Source of the DNA: Calliphora vicina
Lineage: Eukaryota; Arthropoda; Insecta; Diptera; Calliphoridae
Length of the DNA stretch: 64,000 bases
Direction: 5' to 3'
NCBI RefSeq assembly: GCF_958450345.1
Contig: NC_088780.1
Coordinates: 92,516,226-92,580,225 of the forward strand
Positions within the stretch are counted from its first letter, which is position 1. Every line of letters starts with the position of its first letter. Made by a program: the position numbers and the translations under genes. The notes below the pieces were generated by a model that saw only the letters and a list, made by a program, of their open reading frames with translations, had not been told where the DNA came from and searched no databases. Positions 11,481 through 23,524 of this stretch are shown in pieces.

Positions 11481-11589
11481 TATTTCTTTTATTATTCGAC
11501 AAAAAATTTTAAGTTTTCATCCTGTTTCGAAAACTTCCGAAAACTATTTTTTTTTTAATCGAAACAAGACTTTATTATTTTATTAAAAA

Positions 11590-12700
11590 AACAGCTTGGG
11601 GGAAAGTGGGGCTACATTTTTTTTCCATGGAAAACCAAAAATAAAATAATTTTTAGAGACTTATAGATTTGGGCATATCTTCTTAATGGTTTATGATATC
11701 CCCATAATTTTTTTTTTATTTATGGAGAAATGTTATATTTTTCAAATATGTTAAAGGTAAATGGTATTATTAGGAAAATTATACATATATAAACCACTGA
11801 ATTGCGTGAAAATATAAGTAAATTTTTGCTTAACAATCTTGCATGGACTTTACTTCAATTTTTTAAAAATCATCTTTAAACATTTCTCTACAAAACTGCA
11901 TCATTTGATTTTTGAAATTGAGTGGCATTAATTTCATGGAGACGGTACGAAATACAAATACATCCCAATAGAATTATGTGATAGAACGTGGAATCAACAA
12001 AATTTTATTGGCGACAAATTCGGTTTTGAACACGAATCTGTTTTCTCTGTGTTTGTATGTTTATGCTATTAATGTATGTAAGTATATAATGTATTAATAT
12101 ATTTTTTTTATTGTCATTAACATTAATCGAATATTGCAATCGCAATGAAATGTACGAATTACATTTTATTATTTGTATCCAATTATTTTTCTGTTTTTTT
12201 TCGTGTCATATTATAAATTTAGTATCCATATGTCATGCACACTTACATATATTTTTTTATTATATTTTTGACTATTCTTCATAAATAATACTTACAGTTA
12301 TATTTCGAGTCATTAGAATAGTAAAGTTTATACAAATTTATAGAGGTATTTCATGAAATTAAAACAATAAAAGTTTTGAATTATTTAGCGTATAATAAAT
12401 GGCAAATGTGTTATGTGTATTTAACTAGACTAGAGAAATGTTTGTGACCATAACTAAAAATTCAGTTTTTAAGGATAAATGGGACGTAACTGGAAATAAT
12501 GTTAACTTTGTATAAAATCAGTAATTATGCTAATACTAACATAAATTTTCATTGTTGTGAATTTTATCTGGATATTCCAATTATTTGATGTAAGTGATTC
12601 TTAACCATTTCTATAAGCATGAAAATTATGCAAAATTTTATATTAATACCGATTTGGCCCATTTGCAAATCCAAACATTTCTGATTAGCTAAACTTTATC
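11590..12700. other. AT-rich spacer, no gene seen
   Basis: Only short, low-complexity frames. TTTTCTCTGTG at 12040-12052 may be a terminus of a small hairpin element, but no partner was found. Confidence 0.35.
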
Positions 12701-13028
12701 CCTCTGTGCTTTTTACAGACAAACGGACGAACATAGCTCTATCGTCTTAGAAATATCTAAGAATCCAGATTTATGAGCCAAATTTACAATTTTGGAAAGT
12801 TTTAATGTTTAGTCAATTTACGCTAATTTTTTTAATGACACGAATGCCATTTAGGTTAATTAAAATTAAAAATATACCAATTCGTAGAACTCTCTAGGAA
12901 CTATCAACATGTGTTAAAATATTTATTATGTACTAGGTTATATCGGTGAGCTTTGATGTCCCAAAACTGTTAAAGGCTTTTATAAAACACAAAGCAATGC
13001 CGAATCTTAAATACCCTCTACCTAAATA
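12700..13028 (-). repeat. Family B repeat, strongly degraded copy
   Basis: 'CAGACAAACGGACGAACATAGCTCTATCG' at 12717-12746 matches the GACGGACATAGCTCAATCG block of the family B copy ending at 19715. 'GCCGAATCTTAAATACCCTCTACC' at 13000-13023 is its terminal signature. The middle is unrecognisable. Confidence 0.5.
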
Positions 13029-13433
13029 TGATGAAAATTACAGAAATTACATTGCACTATGTGCCCATTTCCAATTTATGCGGCAAAAATTCAAATGTTT
13101 AACTTATGCTTTTTGAAAAAAAAAATTACTGTTCAATTCCTAACACTTCGACGACATAAATGCAAATATATTTAGTCAAACTTTAAAAGTTTGATTTAAT
13201 TAATAACACTAGTTTACAAGTCAAACATTTTTGTTTGCTCATGGAATGAAACTTAAGTTATTATTAAGAAGAGCTGGGGACGCTAGCTAACTGACCATTT
13301 TTTGTTTCCCACCTATACGTCAAAATTTTGAGATATATGGGTTTTTATTTTTCACCTGCCCTGAGTACTAATGCATACTGTAGTGTACCGAATTGTGGTA
13401 ATTAGGTATTTACATCATTTTTGGGTACTCAAC

Positions 13434-14226
13434 ACTCTGGCGAAGCTACTAGATACTTTCAGAGTTGTATGTCTTCTAGAAAGTGTAAAATAAACCCAGA
13501 CCATTTTTGTTTCATTTGCGAAAAAATTATTCAGTTAAATCGAGGTTTTCCTATAACACAAACACTGCAAAATGCTTATTTACGTCATTTTGGATTCCCC
13601 GTGTCAAATCAGTATAAAAAGTTGGTCCCTCATTCGATTTGCAGTGAATATATTCCAGGTAAAATGAACATTAAAAATGTCAGTTTGGTTGTTCCACAAA
13701 AAATAGTTTTGTAATTTCGTAAAAGCTTTAGATAAGAAAAAACCAGCATTTCAATATTTAAGCAGTGTGATCCCGAATCTTTCTGAGGCTAAATTAAAAG
13801 AAGGGATATTTGTGGTCCTCAACTAAGAAAAGTTTTGGGTGATACCAAATTTGATTGTCTATTAACCGATGTTGAAAAAGCAGCATGGAATTATTTTAAA
13901 CATTTTGTTCAAGAATTTTTGGTGAATAAGAAAAGTCAAAATTACAAAGATATTGTTGCGAATTTATTACATAATTTTGAACTGATGGGTGTAAATATGT
14001 CCCTCAAAATTCACTTTTTGCATTCTCATGTGGATTTTTTTCCCGGAAAACCTCGGACACATTAGTGACGCACATAGAGAGCGTTTTCATCAATATTTGA
14101 AGTTTTTCGAGAGGAATTATCAAGGCTTTTGGGATCAGAATATGCTAGGAGACTACTGTTGGAGTGTCGTGAGGGAGACAAATGAAAATAATTATAAAAA
14201 GAGGACTAAGACACTTCACTTTTAAT
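13434..14226 (+). pseudogene. Internally deleted copy of a multicopy arthropod gene ('MSLKIHFLHSH..FFPENLG' family)
   Basis: The N-terminal part (13465-13670) reads 'RKCKINPDHFCFICEKII', then 'ITQTLQNAYLRHFGFPVSNQYK' and 'VPHSICSEYIPG', a cysteine-rich block. After a jump near 13730 the C-terminal part reads 'KPAFQYLSSVIPNLSEAKLKEG', then 'LRKVLGDTKFDCLLTDVEKAAW', 'NMSLKIHFLHSHVDFFPENLG', 'SDAHRERFHQ' and 'NMLGDYCWSVVRETNE', with one frameshift near 14040. I recall this set of motifs from large repeated gene families in aphid, hydra and fly genomes, probably transposon-derived, but I cannot name the family or its function. The middle of the protein is absent. Stop at 14223-14225. Confidence 0.65.
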
Positions 14227-14496
14227 TTTTTTGTCCTAATTTAATGTACATTTTTATATGTTTCGTTTTTAATAAATATCTCAAAAGTTTGACGTCCAGG
14301 TTTTTTTTTAATATTTTTTCCGAAGTTAGAAGATCTAAATACACAAATCCCCATATGTTTCATGAGCAAAAACCTTGTAAACAAGTGTTGCTCATACGCA
14401 CTGTACAACTTTTCTATGTGATTTATTATCCAAAAAATTATGCTACAGTTTTTCTAAGTAACCATTTTATAAACAGCCTAAAAAATTACACAATAT

Positions 14497-15045
14497 TAGA
14501 GTGGTCAAACCGGTTTTCGAATTATTCGCAAAACCGGGTTTTTTCAATTTTCCGGTTTTTTTAAACCAGTTCTTATAAAAAGACGGGTTTCGAGTTATTC
14601 GACAAACCGGGTTTTTTGTCTCGAATTATTCAACAAAATCGAATAATTTTTTTTTTTTATTTTAATATTATTCGATTACTGGGTTGATTACCAATTCGCA
14701 TGTCATTGTCATTATTTCTGAAGGGCAATCAGGCTCGTTTTCGTTTTTATGCATTCGACAATTTTCCTTTTGGTGGAATACCATTTATAAATCAAATCGT
14801 AAATTGGTGGAGTACCATTTATAACTCGACGAATGAACTGGTGGAGTACCATTATCACTCTTGTTTTTAATAACACGTTTTAAGCGTTCCAGCTTCCTAT
14901 ACGAGGATATATGTTGACTACGGTCTTACTTGAGTCGACGTGGGATATTCTGGTAATTTGTGTTATATTTAAATTAACAAACCAATGTTAATAAACTTTA
15001 GCTGATGGAAGACAGAAAACATATCGATTAAAAAATAATCAGCTT
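14497..15045 (+). mobile_element. hAT-like element fragment, copy 1
   Basis: Begins TAGAGTGGTCAAACCGG, a hAT-style TIR, with several inverted 'CGAATTATTCG' and 'AACCGG' blocks just inside. From 14725 it matches the copy at 41736-43075: 'GCAATCAGGCTCGTT', 'GGTGGAGTACCATTTATAACTCGA', 'ACTTGAGTCNACGTGGGAT', and 'CTGGTAATTTGTGTTATATTTA'. No transposase is visible in this copy. The right end is undefined. Confidence 0.6.
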
Positions 15046-15059
15046 ACTTTTTAAGGTCT

Positions 15060-16370
15060 CTTTATTCTTTTTCTTAAATCTTTTATACAATGCAATTTTA
15101 ACAGTTAATCCCACTTCAACTATAAATAAATGCGTTATTTCTGTTTCTTCATTCATCAAAAATAAATTAAGGAATCGAATGTTCTCAAATCATAGAGAAA
15201 TATACATAGACGGCAAATTAGATGGAAAAAAAGATAACTCCATATTTTGAAAAGACGAAAAAAAAAACACACTTAACGTTTCAAACCAATTTCAATAATT
15301 ATTAAATATGAATTTATGTTATTAAGCTTGGTCATTAAACAAAACATAATTCTAAGTATATACATATCAAAAATAAGCCGAGTTTTTTTATTTTTTGGGT
15401 TCAAAATTTTGAACCAAAGAGCTTGTGACCCGAATTCATTCTACTTCGATCTTTCTCTCTTAGTTTTCGTCGTTTAAAACTTCTAATTTTTCAGTTTTTT
15501 AAAAAACTATGGAGTTACCTTGAATTTGTTCAAACAATGCATGGATTTAGCTAGATTTTATATGAAAACAATTTTTAAACAAGAAACTACAGCAAAATTT
15601 CGATCGGAAAGAGTGATAGTAAATGTAACGCACTTTCTATACAATTGTGCAGCCCTATATTAAGACTTATCAAAAGATATTTTGACCAACAATATTGCGA
15701 TCAATATTGTACTAATGACAATTTATCATACTGTTCATGCATCTGGTAGTGTCATTTTTTAATATATTATATTTTTAAATTAATTAAATTTCAACTAAAA
15801 TGTTTTTAATTAGTTTTTATTAATCAGTTTTTTAATGCTTGTCTCTCTTTTTTCACTTTACTTCATTGTATTTTATTTATAACAGTTTTTATCGAGTCAG
15901 TTTTAAGTATAATGAAATTAAATTTTATTACTTTGCACCACAAATGTCAAAAACAGTTGTTATTAATTGTTGCTGTCATTATTTTATGCTTTTTATTAAT
16001 ATTGTTTAAACATTTGTTTGTGTGTGTGTGAACTACATACCTACATACATGTATGCGTATGCATATCTGTATGTTTTTAATATAGACATACATATTTACA
16101 TAGTTATATATCATTATAGTACATTTACTATACATAAATGTATTGTATGTAGATATGAGGAAAATCAAAAATGTTGGACAATTCTAAGAAAAACATACTT
16201 TTAAATTTTTTGTAGTTGTGTACGCCTATAGTGAGGCGTACTGCAATTTTTCGCGTTTATCATTTTTCTCATTGCTCGCAAAAGTTTAATGTTTAATGGT
16301 TTAATGCTGAAAATTTAATAAAAAATTTAAAAATAAAGCTTTTACCTAAGTGAAATTATTTACACGGTGC
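15060..16370. other. AT-rich spacer with CA/TA-type simple repeats
   Basis: Runs such as TGTGTGTGTGTG (16019-16030) and ACATACATGTATGCGTATGC explain the antisense frames at 15947-16204. No gene is recognised. Confidence 0.45.
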
Positions 16371-16374
16371 TACG

Positions 16375-17110
16375 ATGGATAAAAAAAACTTGGAAAACGA
16401 CCCAGCGTGGATTATAGGTCTTGATGAGTACATTACAAATTGTAGCTATGTTCAATAACTTAAAGTTGTTACTAGTTAGTAACAATTGTTACTGGAAAAG
16501 CGTTCATTAACTCAAAACACTTGCAAGTAGAGAAAAATTCAAGAGCGTATAAATTTTACAGAGTGCTCTCTCGTTGCAAACTATTACAAGTTCTATTTTG
16601 AATTCGTAATAGTTAGCAGCTTATATTTCATATGTTTTGTGTTATTCTTTATTTATTTTCAATTTTATTTTTGTGGTGAAAAAATATAAAAAAAAGAATT
16701 GAAGAAAATGTGAGTATTTATACATTTTAAAAGGAATAAAATATGAAAATTGTGTGTATAAAACAATTGTTACTGGAAAAGCGTTCATTTACTTTTTACT
16801 ATTTTTGAGATTTTAAGAGAGTAATTTTGTAAATTTTGATTTTATTCTCTCGTTGCAAGTATTTACTAGGAAAGTAAATGAACAGACCTTGTGTCTAAAA
16901 ATTTCAGAAACTTGAGGGTGTTTACATAAGCTATTCTAAAAAAACTTTAAATTTTTTTAACGAGTTTGGAAAGAAAACTGGAGATGGATATTTGTAAGTT
17001 ACAAGAATCTTTTTTGTTAAGAATATCTAAAAGAAAAACTAAATTTATCTACTTATTTTGATTTTAGTCGCTTTTCATTGCTCATTTTGATATAAAAGCT
17101 TAAACAAATG
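16375..17110 (+). repeat. Family E dispersed repeat, copy 1 (interrupted)
   Basis: 'GCTACGATGGATAAAAAAAACTTGG' at 16370-16394 and 'GGAAAGAAAACTGGAGATGG..TTGTAAGTTACAAG' at 16970-17010 run parallel to 27870-28150, including 'GATTTTAGTCGCTTTTCATTG' against GATTTTAGTAGCTTTTCATTG. The block is split by the inverted-repeat insertion at about 16454-16893. A 27-codon frame (MDKKNLENDPAW...) begins at 16377 and is closed off by that insertion. Its nature is unknown. Confidence 0.5.
16454..16893. mobile_element. Inverted-repeat element with internal duplication
   Basis: AACAATTGTTACTGGAAAAG occurs twice in direct orientation (about 16485 and 16765), as does CTCTCGTTGCAA (16567, 16847). The ends are roughly inverse: TGTTCAATAACTT at the left and AAGTAAATGAACA at the right. 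It may be one MITE nested in another of the same family. Confidence 0.5.
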
Positions 17111-17621
17111 TATATCAATGTATAAAGGAAATTTAGTTCTTAATAAAACACGGTTTTAATTATTCAGATCGGATGAAAATTGTAGAAGTTATTTAACTTT
17201 TCATTAACATCTTTTTTAGTATTTTCTCCCCCCAGCGCATATGAATAAAAAAAAACAAAAAACTATATATATATGAACAAGTATTTTAAAACAAATATTT
17301 TATGAATTTTTAATAACAAAGAATACATATATGCCATAATTTAGTTCACTTTGCATTTGATAAATAAAAAAAATAAATTTCTTATGCATATAACAAAAAA
17401 AATACGCATCAAATTAACAGAAACTAATAGGAAAATTTTTTGGTTGAAGATAAATAAATTTGAAATGTTTTTCCAGCATTTGTGTAAAATTTCTTGTGAA
17501 ATTCGACTCTATGCAGATTTTAAAAGATTTATTCCATATCTTAAAGATACAATTTTAAGAGAATCTAACAAGTTTGTTTGTTTTCCACCGAGCACTCTTA
17601 TTCAATGATTACACGTATGTT

Positions 17622-17870
17622 TTATCTGGTAGCTTCATTAGTCAGCATTATAAAGTTGATTTTAAACGGGTCAATATGTTGTGGCCGAGCCGAAAGCTTT
17701 TCTTCGGAAATTTTGATGAAAATTGGCTTAAATTTTTGAAGCCAACCATCGCTGGCATTACAACCACGATAACTTTCATTAAATTGTTGGTGAATTTCTA
17801 AAGCTTTTGCTTTTAGCATCTTTCCGCTTGCCGGCATTTTTTTTGTTTCGCATGCTAAAGAACCATTTGT
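17622..17870 (-). pseudogene. pogo/Tigger-type transposase, DNA-binding (CENP-B HTH) fragment
   Basis: The minus-strand frame from 17837 reads 'MPASGKMLKAKALEIHQQFN', then 'ASDGWLQKFK' and 'ISEEKLSA', the second helix-turn-helix of CENP-B/Tc5-type transposases, in which 'G..L..KA......N..F.AS.GWL.RFK' is conserved. Just upstream, 'WFFSMRNKK' continues the domain in another frame, with the shift falling in an A run at 17838-17845. The DDE catalytic part is missing. No host domestication is suggested because flanks and frame are both broken. Confidence 0.75.
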
Positions 17871-17879
17871 ACAGAGTTT

Positions 17880-18645
17880 TAAAATCGGAACAAAATATAT
17901 AACATTTTGCTATATTTTCATTAGAAATTCCAAATATTGAAAAATTTGACTTTGACCTTCACGATTAAAAGGTTAACGTTTTCCGATTTTAGTAAAACTT
18001 ACAGACTATATTTGAAATTACCAGGGCTATAATATTATGAAAAGATTTTACTTAAAATATATAACAGTAAAAAAATTGGGCTCATTCGCCAAAATAGGGA
18101 CAAAAAAATAGTTTTTCTTGAAAATCGCAAAATTTAAATCGCAGGTACGGAAAAACTGTAAGAGGTATTGATATAAATTTTTCATCTTTTTATTCCCTAT
18201 TATGATCTCAATAAATTCCAATGTGATGTTCGAAAACTTCTGAAATTTGTTTAACAAAATTTTTAAAAATTTAAAAATGGAGATTCGAAACAGCTGTAAA
18301 AAAAATATTTTTTTTTGGCCATACCTGCGAATAGGTTATCGATATCCTACGAAGATAAAGACTCATACACAAGTAAATACGGATATATTTTAAATAAAAA
18401 TTAGCTTTTATTTTAATTTTTCTCGAAATATGTTAATTTTTTTCCTAATTTTCTTGTTCAAGTGGCTTGAGACACGTTAATGGTCTGGCGAATTTGTAAT
18501 AACTTTACTATTTTTTAATCAAATTTTGTCATTTATATCTCATTACAACGATAATTACGTACATATTTCGATTCTTTTGCATTCAGTTGCAAAAGTATTT
18601 ATTTAGTAGCAAAATTTTTACAAAAACTGAAAAATTTGCTGGTCA
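17880..18645 (+). repeat. Single-copy relative of the palindrome arm at 48060-48850
   Basis: Shared text includes 'CCTTCACGATTAAAAGGTTAA', 'CGCAGGTACGGAAAAACTGTAAGAGGTATTGA', 'CTGCGAATAGGTTATCGATATCCTACGAAGATAAA', and 'GAGACACGTTAATGGTCTGGCG'. Similarity is high but not perfect. It abuts the pogo-type fragment at 17622-17870, so it could be the non-coding end of that transposon family. Confidence 0.7.
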
Positions 18646-18649
18646 ATTT

Positions 18650-19080
18650 CCAAAAATTTGTTTTTAATGTAATATTCATTAATATAAATAAATCTACATA
18701 TTTCTAGAAAACAATACAGAAAGTTAACGAGTTTTACCTATTTATTCCATATAAATAGTAAAATTTAGCATATATCTGAACTTTGACCTCGATGCGCGTC
18801 CAGAAATCGTTGTCCTATTTGGCTAAAATTTTCAGCACTTAACTTTTAGGCCTAGTGTCACAATATTCCACCCGGCACTATTCAAAATTTTAACAAAAAT
18901 TGTTTCCATACAACTGATTGTCACTCTAATAATGATATTACAATTGAAATAATATAACAAATGTAAAAAAAAATTGCATCTACTTCAGTAATTTATAATT
19001 GAAATAAATTCAGAGTCATTCATTTTCAACAGAGTTTGTTATTTATTCCTATTATAAAGTATGAAATTTAACAATTTATA
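18650..19080. other. AT-rich spacer, no gene seen
   Basis: A GC-richer patch 'CCTCGATGCGCGTCCAG' at 18787-18803 stands out, but no motif is recognised. Confidence 0.35.
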
Positions 19081-19084
19081 TACT

Positions 19085-19715
19085 AAATAATTGGTTAACA
19101 TTAAGCGTCTATGACCAATTATGGGCCGATCATCATAAGATTTGGTACAGCAATTTTTATAAATATTGACATTTTTTGCTTCGACTTTCAATTTGATAAA
19201 CTATTTTTAAGAAATTTATGAGGATTTTTATTTTTGCTGAATTTTCTATGTATACTGCTATTCTGTAGGCATTTATAGACCATAGAACCATATTTCGGGA
19301 AGAAATTTATATGGGGGCTAGGAAAAATCATGGACCGATTCTTATAATTTTCACCACAGTTACTCCTTTTATCATAAAAGTAATGAGTGCAAAATGTTAT
19401 GGTAGTAGCTGCAATATATTTACACAAATGACCAAAAATATGTGAAAATTATCAATTCTTTTTTTGAAGTTGTCCCACAATTTCATTCATAACTTTGGTT
19501 CAACTGTACCAATTTCGCTGATTTTTTTCTGCAACTCTGCTAAGTTGTTTTGCGTATTTTGGGCGTGAGCGTGTTTTACGCAGACGGACATAGCTCAATC
19601 GACTTAGAATTTTATAAGGATCAATAATATATATTTTTTGTTGAGTCTAGGATGAACATTTCTCAGTATTACACACGGACAAATTACTTATGGTGGCGGA
19701 GGGTATAAAAATATG
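19085..19715 (+). repeat. Family B interspersed repeat, right-hand part
   Basis: A unit 'TATGACCAATTATGGGCCGATCATCATAA' at 19108 is followed by 'TTCTATGTATACTGCTATTCTGTAGGCATTTATAGACC', 'ATGGGGGCTAGGAAAAATCATGGACCGATTC', and 'CTCCTTTTATCATAAAAGTAATGAGTGCAAAATG'. This is nearly the same as 29875-30210. It ends 'GACGGACATAGCTCAATCGACTTAG...GGTGGCGGAGGGTATAAA', the inverse of the TATACCCTCCACC terminus. Confidence 0.75.
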
Positions 19716-19719
19716 TTTT

Positions 19720-21137
19720 CATAGAAAAAATTAAAATAACTTTTGTTGAATGTGAAAAATGATAAAAAAAAACAATATAAAGCGAAATTTTTTATAAAAA
19801 CTTAAATAATTTTTAGGAATATACATTTTTTGCATACATTTTATGAAAGCTCAATTCCTTGTCTATCCATAATTGTTTAAAATTTTGAAATCGGTATAAA
19901 AATGTGTGAGTTTGAAAACGGTTTTAGTATGTCTTCAACTAGGCCTACAACAAAACGTTGACATTTCAATTTGTTTTACTCCCATCAGACTCGATGGTGT
20001 ATTTACAAAGACATTTCGTTTACGCGATATGAATATCAATTCAATATAAAGATTAAAAATCTGTAAATTTTAGTTTCACTTGTATACAATCATATAATTT
20101 TTCGCCAAGAAGTGACTCTAATATATGTTGGATTTAATCTGTAAGTTAAAATTTGTTAGTATAGATATTAGGTTAATGAAAAAACTCTTGTAATTTTTCA
20201 AACAGAGCTTCGAATTAATTAATTCAAGTTTAATTACAAAAAACTTAATTGGGAATTGAATAATGTCAGTCACTCATTCCATAAATCCATTCCAAACATC
20301 TAATTCTATAGCTTCAAATCTAATTCTAAATCAAATCTAATACAAATTGAAGTAAAATATTTGTTTGGTTTGCTTTTAATCTGTTACAAAATGAACTGAA
20401 AAAAATTTACTTCACCTTTTTTGTCACGAAGAAAAATTAAATCATTCAACACATTTTTAAAGCTATTTTGTACAGGATTTAAATTAAAGAAAATTTTAAA
20501 GGTTTAATAAGGAATTAATTTTATATAGAATGAATTATCATAAGAATGAACTCAATTATGCTTTCAAATCATAATTTTGAATTTTCGACTTTTAAATAAC
20601 CATAACTTTAAGTGGTAAACGATTTATAACCTAAGATTTTGAATTCGTAGGTTTTTTTTGTATGGTTTTTTATTTCGAAATACAAAAGGAATACAAAGCA
20701 AGCCATTTAAATTAAGTTTCAATGATTCTTCAAAATTTTTAATTTTTCTCATATGTATGTAAATTCATACGAAGAGAATCAGAAATAAATTATTACTATT
20801 ACTCGTATACGTATTTAGTTATATTGTCATAAAATAAGCTTAAAACTGAAATAAATATTTAAGGAAAATAGTAAAAAATAAAATATTGATTATATAAAGA
20901 ACATTTTTTTACCTCAAATTTTTATATAAATTGAGTTGCACATACTTATAAGCATTAGGTTGATTCGAAAAATTAAGTGATATTCATCAATTGCTTGAAA
21001 CCGAAACAAAATTTAAGCATTCTAATTTTTAAAAGCAATGAACGATTTGTTTGGACTTAAACAGATATTAAAATAAATATTATTTTTGAATAAATTACAA
21101 AAATATTAGATTTTCCTAATAAAAAATAATATTAATA
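19720..21137. other. AT-rich spacer, no gene seen
   Basis: No coding, RNA or repeat signature beyond short A/T runs. Confidence 0.4.
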
Positions 21138-22263
21138 TTAAGGGTGGTCGATTTAAAAATCGCCCAAGTGACAAGGAAAATTGTACTCTGGGGATCAAAA
21201 AAATAAACTTTTCCCATACCTCTAAAATGAATACTGATGGTCCTTTGACCCAAAAATCAAATTTTCAAAAATTCCAATTTGTATGGCCGACCACTAACTT
21301 TGGAAGGCCTACCCACCCATGTTAGGGACACATCCCCTGGAACGCCCCTGGGGGACGTCCCCATACAAAAATTTAACAAATTCACCATGTTTGGCACTTT
21401 ACATGATGAGTGTATTGTGTATAAATTTTGTTTATAGAGCGTATGATAAATATAAATGTGATGTATGTAATAAATAATATTAATCATACGTCTATGAGAA
21501 TCAGCATAGCCATGGCATAATGATTTACAGGTAGTCCCAATTCTACAACAAATACAACTATACAAAAACAACATGGATTTTGTTTTTGTAAAAATATTTT
21601 CTAAAAGTCAAACAATAAGTCAACAGCTGATTAAAAAAATTAAAAAACAAAATAAAAACCAAATGATTTCTTTCTTAACAAAATTTTAAAAAGAGAATTC
21701 TTAAATGAAATTGGTGATACAAAGTGACGAAACTCTTCAAGATTTTGGGGTACACAGATAGCATCATAAAAATACAAGGAACATGAGTCTAACACTAAGC
21801 CAGGAACTATGATTTAATTAAAACAAACTGTGTAAAAAGCTTTGGGAAGTTATTCAATGTTCCAACCGTCAGCAGATAGTATTTGCTCCATAGGTGATCT
21901 ATCCAAACGTGCACAATTGGAACATCAATTAAAATATTGTCAGCTCTGAAGAGCTGTAGGGGAGAGTATTTCGTTAGCTTAGTTCGCAAACGCGACAAGT
22001 CCATTATTTATTAAAGAAAGATAAGTTTCTGTAGGCATTACTTTTATTTTTTAGCAAAACAAAATTTGAATGCTTTTTGTCTCTCCTGTAAAATTCCAAA
22101 AATGGGACTTGGCACTTTTGCGTACTAAGCTAACGATTTGCACGTAACAACGCCAACTAAAATATTGTCAATTTATCTATTGCCTAATTTAATGATTCCA
22201 AACTTTATCTAATTTTAAAACATAGATTTATATTTATTTTGTTTTTTGCAAAATTAAATTTGT

Positions 22264-22620
22264 TTAAAAAATATTTATATTTTGATGGATACATAATAAA
22301 TATACATCCTTGGCATCTCGAATATTGTCCAGCTTCATATTTATAAGTTCCGACATTTCTGATGGAGATTCGGTTTCTAAATTTTTTAGTTCCTGAGCTT
22401 TCTGCACAGAAGGCTCAGCATTTGGCAAAAGTAGAACTTTATTACCAGAACGTATTATGCTGGTAGGTAAAAAATGTTCCTCGCAAATAAGTGCCGTTGC
22501 CGAAAAGATTTTGCCACAAATTTGGCCCCACAATAATCTTTTTTCGGGGTCTTTTGGCATTCTAAACAATGTTCCACCACCCTTTTCATATTTTTTCTTG
22601 CAAATAGTGCAGGATCGCAT
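22264..22620 (-). CDS. THAP-type zinc-finger protein, 118 residues (transposase N-terminal fragment)
   Basis: The ATG at 22620 opens a C2CH THAP finger: Cys4 and Cys7 (C-x2-C), Cys46 and His49 (C-x2-H) with 38 residues between. It also has the family's invariant Trp31, Phe50 and Pro22, and a C-terminal 'LPNAEPS' that corresponds to the AVPTIF-like end of the domain. THAP domains bind DNA sequence-specifically and form the N-terminus of P and Kolobok transposases. After residue 71 the sequence is acidic and helix-prone ('QKAQELKNLETESPSEMSELINMKLDN') and stops at 118, without a catalytic region. It lies inside the long-TIR element. It may be a truncated transposase that still binds the TIRs, or simply a relic whose finger happens to remain open. 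Confidence 0.75.
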   Translation of the reverse strand: MRSCTICKKKYEKGGGTLFRMPKDPEKRLLWGQICGKIFSATALICEEHFLPTSIIRSGNKVLLLPNAEPSVQKAQELKNLETESPSEMSELINMKLDNIRDAKDVYLLCIHQNINIF

Positions 22621-23065
22621 TTTGAATTTAAAATATTGGTAAAATTTCTTATAATTTTACTTTTTCTAACTGAAAACAATTTTAAATTTAAATAAATTAA
22701 CACTGACAATTAGGAAACGGAAAATACAAGTAAATAAACTTTGACAGTTAGAAAATATAAAACAAATCGAACAAAAAATAATCAGCTGGCTTATTGACTT
22801 CACCTGTAAATAAATACATCTTGCAGCATAGCTTTATGTTGAAAATGTAGTTTAAATTTTAAACCAGAGCTAGGCATTTGTACATGAAGATTACTAATGC
22901 AGGGATGGAAAACTTAATATTTTTATAAATATCTTAGAAAGTTTTCTTTTAAATAGGTATATGTATTTCCAAAAAGAAATGAATTTTAATCTAAAATGCT
23001 TTCTTAAATCGATATAAGTAAAGAAGTCTAACAGAAATATACAAATTTAAAAATATTGTTTTTAA

Positions 23066-23383
23066 TTAAAATACCACCATTACAAAATTAAAATTTCCAT
23101 ACCTGTGTAGTAGTGAATATGAGAGTATACATTTTTCTCTTTTCTTATTTTTCGCTATTGCAACAACTGACCAATCGCATGTGTCGCCGGTCTCTGCTTT
23201 AAACCAACATAACTTTTGTTCGCAATGAGCGAAATGAGTAATAGTTTTAGCATGCTTAAGTAGCGGAGTATTCAGCAAGCACAAAATGTCGTTCGTATCA
23301 TAATAAACAAATTTGGAAAATATGCTTAGGCAAATTCTCCAAATTTTTTTTAAATTTGACTTTTGAGTCAAAATAAGGAACAT
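23066..23383 (-). other. Unrecognised 105-codon ORF inside the THAP element
   Basis: Starts within the right TIR and runs leftward. It contains 'FAHCEQKLCWFKAETGDTCDWSVVAIAKNKKREK', which is not low-complexity, but I recognise no domain. It could be a second coding exon of the transposon or chance. Confidence 0.25.
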
Positions 23384-23524
23384 CAGAATTCATTTTAGAG
23401 GTATGGTTCCTTGGGCAAAGTTTCTTATTTTCATCCTTAGAATATGATTTCCCTTGTCACTTGGGCGATTTTTTTGCGTACTTACAAATCGACCCGCCCT
23501 TTGAATATATATCATGATTTATAA

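Larger units (their letters stand above)
21142..23499 (-). mobile_element. 2.36-kb DNA transposon with long imperfect TIRs and a THAP domain
   Basis: The left end is GGGTGGTCGATTT, the right end the inverse AAATCGACCCGCCC. Inside, 'AATCGCCCAAGTGACAAGG', 'CATACCTCTAAAATGAAT' and 'TGAC..AAAA.TCAAATTT' recur inverted, giving imperfect TIRs of about 150 bp. The left flank is TTAA (21138-21141). The right flank is TTTG, possibly a mutated TTAA. A THAP domain plus TTAA suggests a Kolobok-like element; P superfamily is the alternative. The only convincing coding sequence is the minus-strand THAP ORF. No catalytic domain was found, so it is probably non-autonomous. Confidence 0.7.

Noticed and set aside
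11259..11586. Overlapping ORFs on both strands (60-70 codons)
   Set aside because: They fall in a degenerate non-coding repeat ('CGCCCAC..CCCATAC') and have no homology I recognise.
21257..21574. 105-codon minus-strand ORF at the left end of the THAP element
   Set aside because: It runs through the TIR, is rich in His/Tyr/Ile repeats and shows no transposase motif.
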